A stretch of 64,000 nt of DNA from GCA-2712985 sp964515905 (GTDB lineage: Bacteria; Pseudomonadota; Alphaproteobacteria; UBA7887): NCBI GenBank assembly GCA_964515905.1, contig CAZEWK010000046.1, forward strand, positions 1 through 64,000. Direction: 5' to 3'. Below the pieces are notes generated by a model. It worked only from the letters and a program-made list of their open reading frames with translations. It was not told the DNA's origin and searched no databases. Positions 61,207 through 64,000 of this stretch are shown here, in pieces (position 1 is the first letter of the stretch; the number at the start of each line of letters is the position of its first letter). The translations under genes were made by a program, and so were the position numbers.

Positions 61207-61302
61207 ATAAAAGTTTTAAAAGGTTTTGGTGTGCCATGATACCGGTGTAAGAATTAGGTTGAAAGCATTTGGTGAGTAGTTTTTGCTAGAGCAGAGGAAA
61301 CG

Positions 61303-62568
61303 ATGAAGATATTGGTGGTTGGATCTGGTGGTAGGGAGCATGCTTTATGTCGGTCGGTTGTGGCGTCTCCGCTATGTGATATGCTTTATTGTGCCCCTGG
61401 GAACGGTGGCATATCAAAAGAGGCGGTTTGCGTCCCCATTGCTCCATCAAATATTAACGCGTTAATAGCATTTTCACAGGACAAGAATATTGATTTCGTT
61501 ATTGTTGGGCCAGAGGCACCCCTTGCTGCTGGTCTGGTCGATCAGTTGGAGACATTAGGTATTGCCGCTTTTGGTCCAACTGCCAAAGCTGCGCAACTCG
61601 AAGCGTCTAAGGGATTTTCGAGGGACTTATGTTATCGGCACGGTATTCCTGGACCGGAATACGCGCGTTTTACCGAACCCACCGCTGCCCTAGAGTATGT
61701 TCGATCGCGAGGGGCCCCTATCGTGGTAAAAGCGGACGGACTAGCTGCAGGAAAAGGGGTAACCGTGGCCACAACAGTTTCTGAGGCCGAGAATGCCATA
61801 TTAGAAATAGAGAAAGGGAGTTTTGGATCGGCGGGATCAGAAATTGTAATTGAGGAGTGTCTTAAGGGAGAAGAAGCGAGTTTCTTTGCTTTAGTGAATG
61901 GTGAAACGGTACTTCCTTTGGCCAGTGCGCAAGACCATAAGGCGGTAGGCGAGGGTGATACGGGACCAAACACTGGTGGGATGGGTTGCTACTCTCCGAC
62001 ACCTGTAATAACTAGCAGTATAGAGACGCAAATCATTCAAGATATTATTACTCCGGTCGCTCGGGCTATGGTTGTCGAAGGCTATCCATATGTTGGGGTA
62101 TTATATGCAGGCGTCATGATTACCGAATCAGGACCTCAAGTGCTTGAATTTAACGTTCGATTTGGGGATCCAGAGTGCCAGGTGCTTTTACCGCGCCTAA
62201 AATCTGATTTATTGTCGGCGCTAATAGCGACTAGAGACGGTGAACTTGGTCAGTTTGACCTACGTTGGTCGGATGCGACAGCATTATGCGTTGTGATGGC
62301 CGCCAATGGTTACCCACAAGAGTATGAAACAGGGTCTGAAATCGGTGGTCTCGATAAAATTGAGCAGCTAAGCGAAGTAACCGTCTTTCATGCTGGAACC
62401 CGTGTTTCGGAAGGGAAAATTTTGGCTGCGGGAGGAAGAGTCCTGGGCATCACGGCGCTTGGTCCAACGGTAAAGGAGGCCCAGTCTCTAGCTTATGAAG
62501 CAGTTGACTTGGTTGAATGGCCGTCTGGGTTCTGTCGGCGCGACATAGGTTGGCGAGTTACAGCTTAG
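61303..62568 (+). CDS. purD: Phosphoribosylamine-glycine ligase PurD
   Basis: This 421-aa ATP-grasp enzyme opens with MKILVVGSGGREHALC. Further PurD blocks are KADGLAAGKGV, CLKGEEASFFALV, QDHKAVGEGDTGPNTGGMGCYSPTPV and EFNVRFGDPECQVLLPRL. It catalyses the second step of purine synthesis (5-phosphoribosylamine plus glycine to GAR). Three bases after its stop lies the amidase start. Confidence 0.96.
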   Translation: MKILVVGSGGREHALCRSVVASPLCDMLYCAPGNGGISKEAVCVPIAPSNINALIAFSQDKNIDFVIVGPEAPLAAGLVDQLETLGIAAFGPTAKAAQLEASKGFSRDLCYRHGIPGPEYARFTEPTAALEYVRSRGAPIVVKADGLAAGKGVTVATTVSEAENAILEIEKGSFGSAGSEIVIEECLKGEEASFFALVNGETVLPLASAQDHKAVGEGDTGPNTGGMGCYSPTPVITSSIETQIIQDIITPVARAMVVEGYPYVGVLYAGVMITESGPQVLEFNVRFGDPECQVLLPRLKSDLLSALIATRDGELGQFDLRWSDATALCVVMAANGYPQEYETGSEIGGLDKIEQLSEVTVFHAGTRVSEGKILAAGGRVLGITALGPTVKEAQSLAYEAVDLVEWPSGFCRRDIGWRVTA

Positions 62569-62570
62569 AA

Positions 62571-63872
62571 ATGAAAGTAAGGGCTACAAAAACTGATTTA
62601 CACGAACTCGGTGCTTACGAAGCGGCAAAAAGCATATGTAACGGAGACATAAGTTCCGAAGAACTAGTTAGAGCCTGTTTGGACCAGATAAATACAAACG
62701 AGCCAAAAATAAAAGCATGGGAGTATCTGGATGCTCAAAATGCGATTGCTCAGGCTAGAGCTCTTGATAAGGGTCCAAGAATCGGGGCATTGCATGGCAT
62801 CCCGATAGGGGTGAAAGATCTAATTGATACCAGCGATATGCCAACAAGTTATGGTTCTAAGATTTATGCTAATTGGCAACCCTTGAAAGATGCGGAGTCT
62901 GTTGCCCAGCTCAGAAAAGCTGGTGCGGTAATTATGGGAAAGACTGTAACAACAGAATTTGCGACTTTTAAGGCGCCAGTTACTAGAAATCCCCACAACT
63001 TTGATCGCACACCGGGGGGCTCTTCAAGTGGCTCGGCTGCTGCTGTCGCTGCAAAAATGGTTCCATTAGCATTAGGGACTCAGACGGCAGGTTCGGTGAT
63101 TCGACCCGCAGCGTTTTGCGGTGTTTTTGGATTCAAACCGAGTTTTGGTTTTGTGTCGACTAAGGGTGTGAAGCAGATTTCGGAGCAGTTAGATACTGTC
63201 GGTGTACTTGCACGATCTTTAGAAGATATCGCTCTACTTGTTAGTTGTTTAAGGGACTCAGGTAATATTAGATTTAACAAATATTCAAAGCACCCAAGGG
63301 TAGGGTTATTCCGGGGTCCGTATTGGGAACAATTAGAGCTTTCATCGCGTGTAGCCATAGAAAAAATCTGGAGTTGCTTTGGGAGTTCCGATTCGTTGGT
63401 CATTGAGTCTGAGCGCCCCCTTTGTTTTAAAGAGTTGACAGAAGCCCAACATATTTTGATGTCTTCAGATATAGCTAAGGCTTTGAAATTTGAATTTGAA
63501 GAACATACAAATCAACTAAGCGAAGGTCTACGTCATTTAATAGAGGACGGTTTAACACTCAGTGTGCCTAAAATTCAGGCTGCTTACGATATTAGCGTTC
63601 GCGCGCGGAACAGTGTGTCAAAACTTTTTGAGGACTGCGAGATTTTGATTACGCCTTCAGCTCTTGGTGAAGCACCTGGGATAGAAACTACGGGAGATCC
63701 TGTGTTAAATAGGGCGTGGACGCTACTCCATCTACCTTGTCTCAACATTCCTATAGGTTTTGGCTCAAGCGGATTGCCCATTTCTATACAATTAGTTGGC
63801 CGTCCTCACAGTGAGGAGTCGTTGATAGAAAGTGCATTTGCGTTACAGAAGAAGTTTTTGGAACCTACTTAA
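62571..63872 (+). CDS. Amidase signature family protein
   Basis: About 433 aa from the ATG at 62571, two bases after purD; an upstream ATG inside purD is less likely. The amidase-signature triad is visible: lysine in GVKDLIDT, cis-serine in GGSSSGSAAAVAAKM and nucleophilic serine in QTAGSVIRPA. Substrate is not predictable (amides, allophanate, aryl amides). GatA is unlikely because gatB/C are not adjacent and the C-terminal region differs. Confidence 0.88.
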   Translation: MKVRATKTDLHELGAYEAAKSICNGDISSEELVRACLDQINTNEPKIKAWEYLDAQNAIAQARALDKGPRIGALHGIPIGVKDLIDTSDMPTSYGSKIYANWQPLKDAESVAQLRKAGAVIMGKTVTTEFATFKAPVTRNPHNFDRTPGGSSSGSAAAVAAKMVPLALGTQTAGSVIRPAAFCGVFGFKPSFGFVSTKGVKQISEQLDTVGVLARSLEDIALLVSCLRDSGNIRFNKYSKHPRVGLFRGPYWEQLELSSRVAIEKIWSCFGSSDSLVIESERPLCFKELTEAQHILMSSDIAKALKFEFEEHTNQLSEGLRHLIEDGLTLSVPKIQAAYDISVRARNSVSKLFEDCEILITPSALGEAPGIETTGDPVLNRAWTLLHLPCLNIPIGFGSSGLPISIQLVGRPHSEESLIESAFALQKKFLEPT

Positions 63873-63882
63873 TTTTTCTTAA

Positions 63883-64000
63883 CTAAGTTCCGGTAGTTTC
63901 TCTGAATCGTTCCAATGCTCTTCGGTCTGATTTCGTGGGTCTTCCTTTGCCGGGATCGCGTTTTCCCGACACTTGTTGTTCAGGTTTAGCTGGGGACTGA
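63883..64000 (-). CDS. 3' end of an Hsp15-like S4-domain RNA-binding protein (partial)
   Basis: Read leftward from the window edge, the frame ends at TAG (63883-63885). The last 39 codons give a basic tail (SGKRDPGKGRPTKSDRRALE, then RFRETTGT). A G-R-P-T-K-x-x-R-R-x-[IL] block is the usual end of alphaproteobacterial Hsp15/HslR (ribosome-associated S4 protein). The S4 domain itself is beyond the window. Confidence 0.55.
   Translation of the reverse strand, partial: QSPAKPEQQVSGKRDPGKGRPTKSDRRALERFRETTGT

Noticed and set aside
1..64000. CRISPR arrays, insertion sequences, prophage or toxin-antitoxin modules
   Set aside because: No regularly spaced direct repeats, transposase, phage structural gene or recognisable TA pair was seen.

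Overview
The window reads as a chromosomal segment of an alphaproteobacterium, probably marine or otherwise oligotrophic, of moderate to low GC and with many single-copy genes. The lineage call is an inference. It rests on an NDUFS4-like complex I accessory subunit (29521-29814), a DUF1289 protein, HspQ, the msbA-waaA-lpxK-acyltransferase run of a Kdo/lipid A outer membrane, an Hsp15-like S4 protein and an EgtBCD ergothioneine locus. No phage, transposase, integrase or CRISPR array was seen.

Layout. (1) 0.1-1.3 kb: a CoxE-type VWA protein. (2) 1.5-7.3 kb: a tight seven-gene one-carbon operon. It encodes a UroD-fold zinc methyltransferase, a corrinoid protein, an ATP-dependent corrinoid reactivase with an N-terminal [2Fe-2S] domain, and a methyltetrahydrofolate:corrinoid methyltransferase. 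These are the four parts of an acetogen-style O-demethylase or methyl-transfer system. Three further proteins belong to the operon: an unrecognised 215-aa protein with a duplicated C-G-x2-H module, a small four-cysteine protein and a DUF1289 protein. (3) 7.3-11.1 kb: an O-methyltransferase, an IlvD/Edd sugar-acid dehydratase and a fumarylacetoacetase-family protein. (4) 11.2-18.5 kb: a ten-gene Mrp-like Na+/H+ antiporter operon with three D-type subunits and no intact MrpA. (5) 18.6-21.7 kb: ergothioneine biosynthesis (egtD divergent from egtCB).

(6) 21.7-34.6 kb: a looser accessory region bounded roughly by tRNA-Pro(TGG) and tRNA-Arg(TCT). It holds small secreted proteins, gene remnants, a TauD-type dioxygenase, an enolase-superfamily dehydratase, two HpcH/HpaI aldolases and the NDUFS4-like subunit. 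(7) 34.7-40.7 kb: an enolase-superfamily enzyme, a TPP enzyme, and modE-modABC with two tandem ModE boxes. (8) 40.8-46.6 kb: DUF192 protein, a MetC-like enzyme, a dicarboxylate/amino-acid symporter, then cysK-alaX-sseA. (9) 46.6-53.2 kb: a seven-gene transport operon. It joins an Ssu/Nrt-type ABC importer to a second ABC module (ATPase, YVTN beta-propeller, periplasmic binding protein, ABC-2 permease) of the PQQ-catabolism-associated type, related to lanthanide-uptake Lut/Ped systems. (10) 53.4-64 kb: hspQ, lipid A/Kdo genes, an M23 peptidase, xseA, purD, an amidase and the 3' end of an Hsp15-like gene.

How it fits together. The corrinoid operon could demethylate an unknown methyl donor and feed methyl groups to tetrahydrofolate. 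The sugar-acid enzymes (IlvD/Edd, FAH family, enolase superfamily, HpcH aldolases, TPP enzyme) suggest oxidation of uronic or aldonic acids. The lanthanide/PQQ-type transporter hints at a quinoprotein alcohol dehydrogenase elsewhere in the genome. The two most promising places for undescribed biology are the accessory proteins of the corrinoid operon (1.5-7.3 kb) and the fused transport operon (46.6-53.2 kb).
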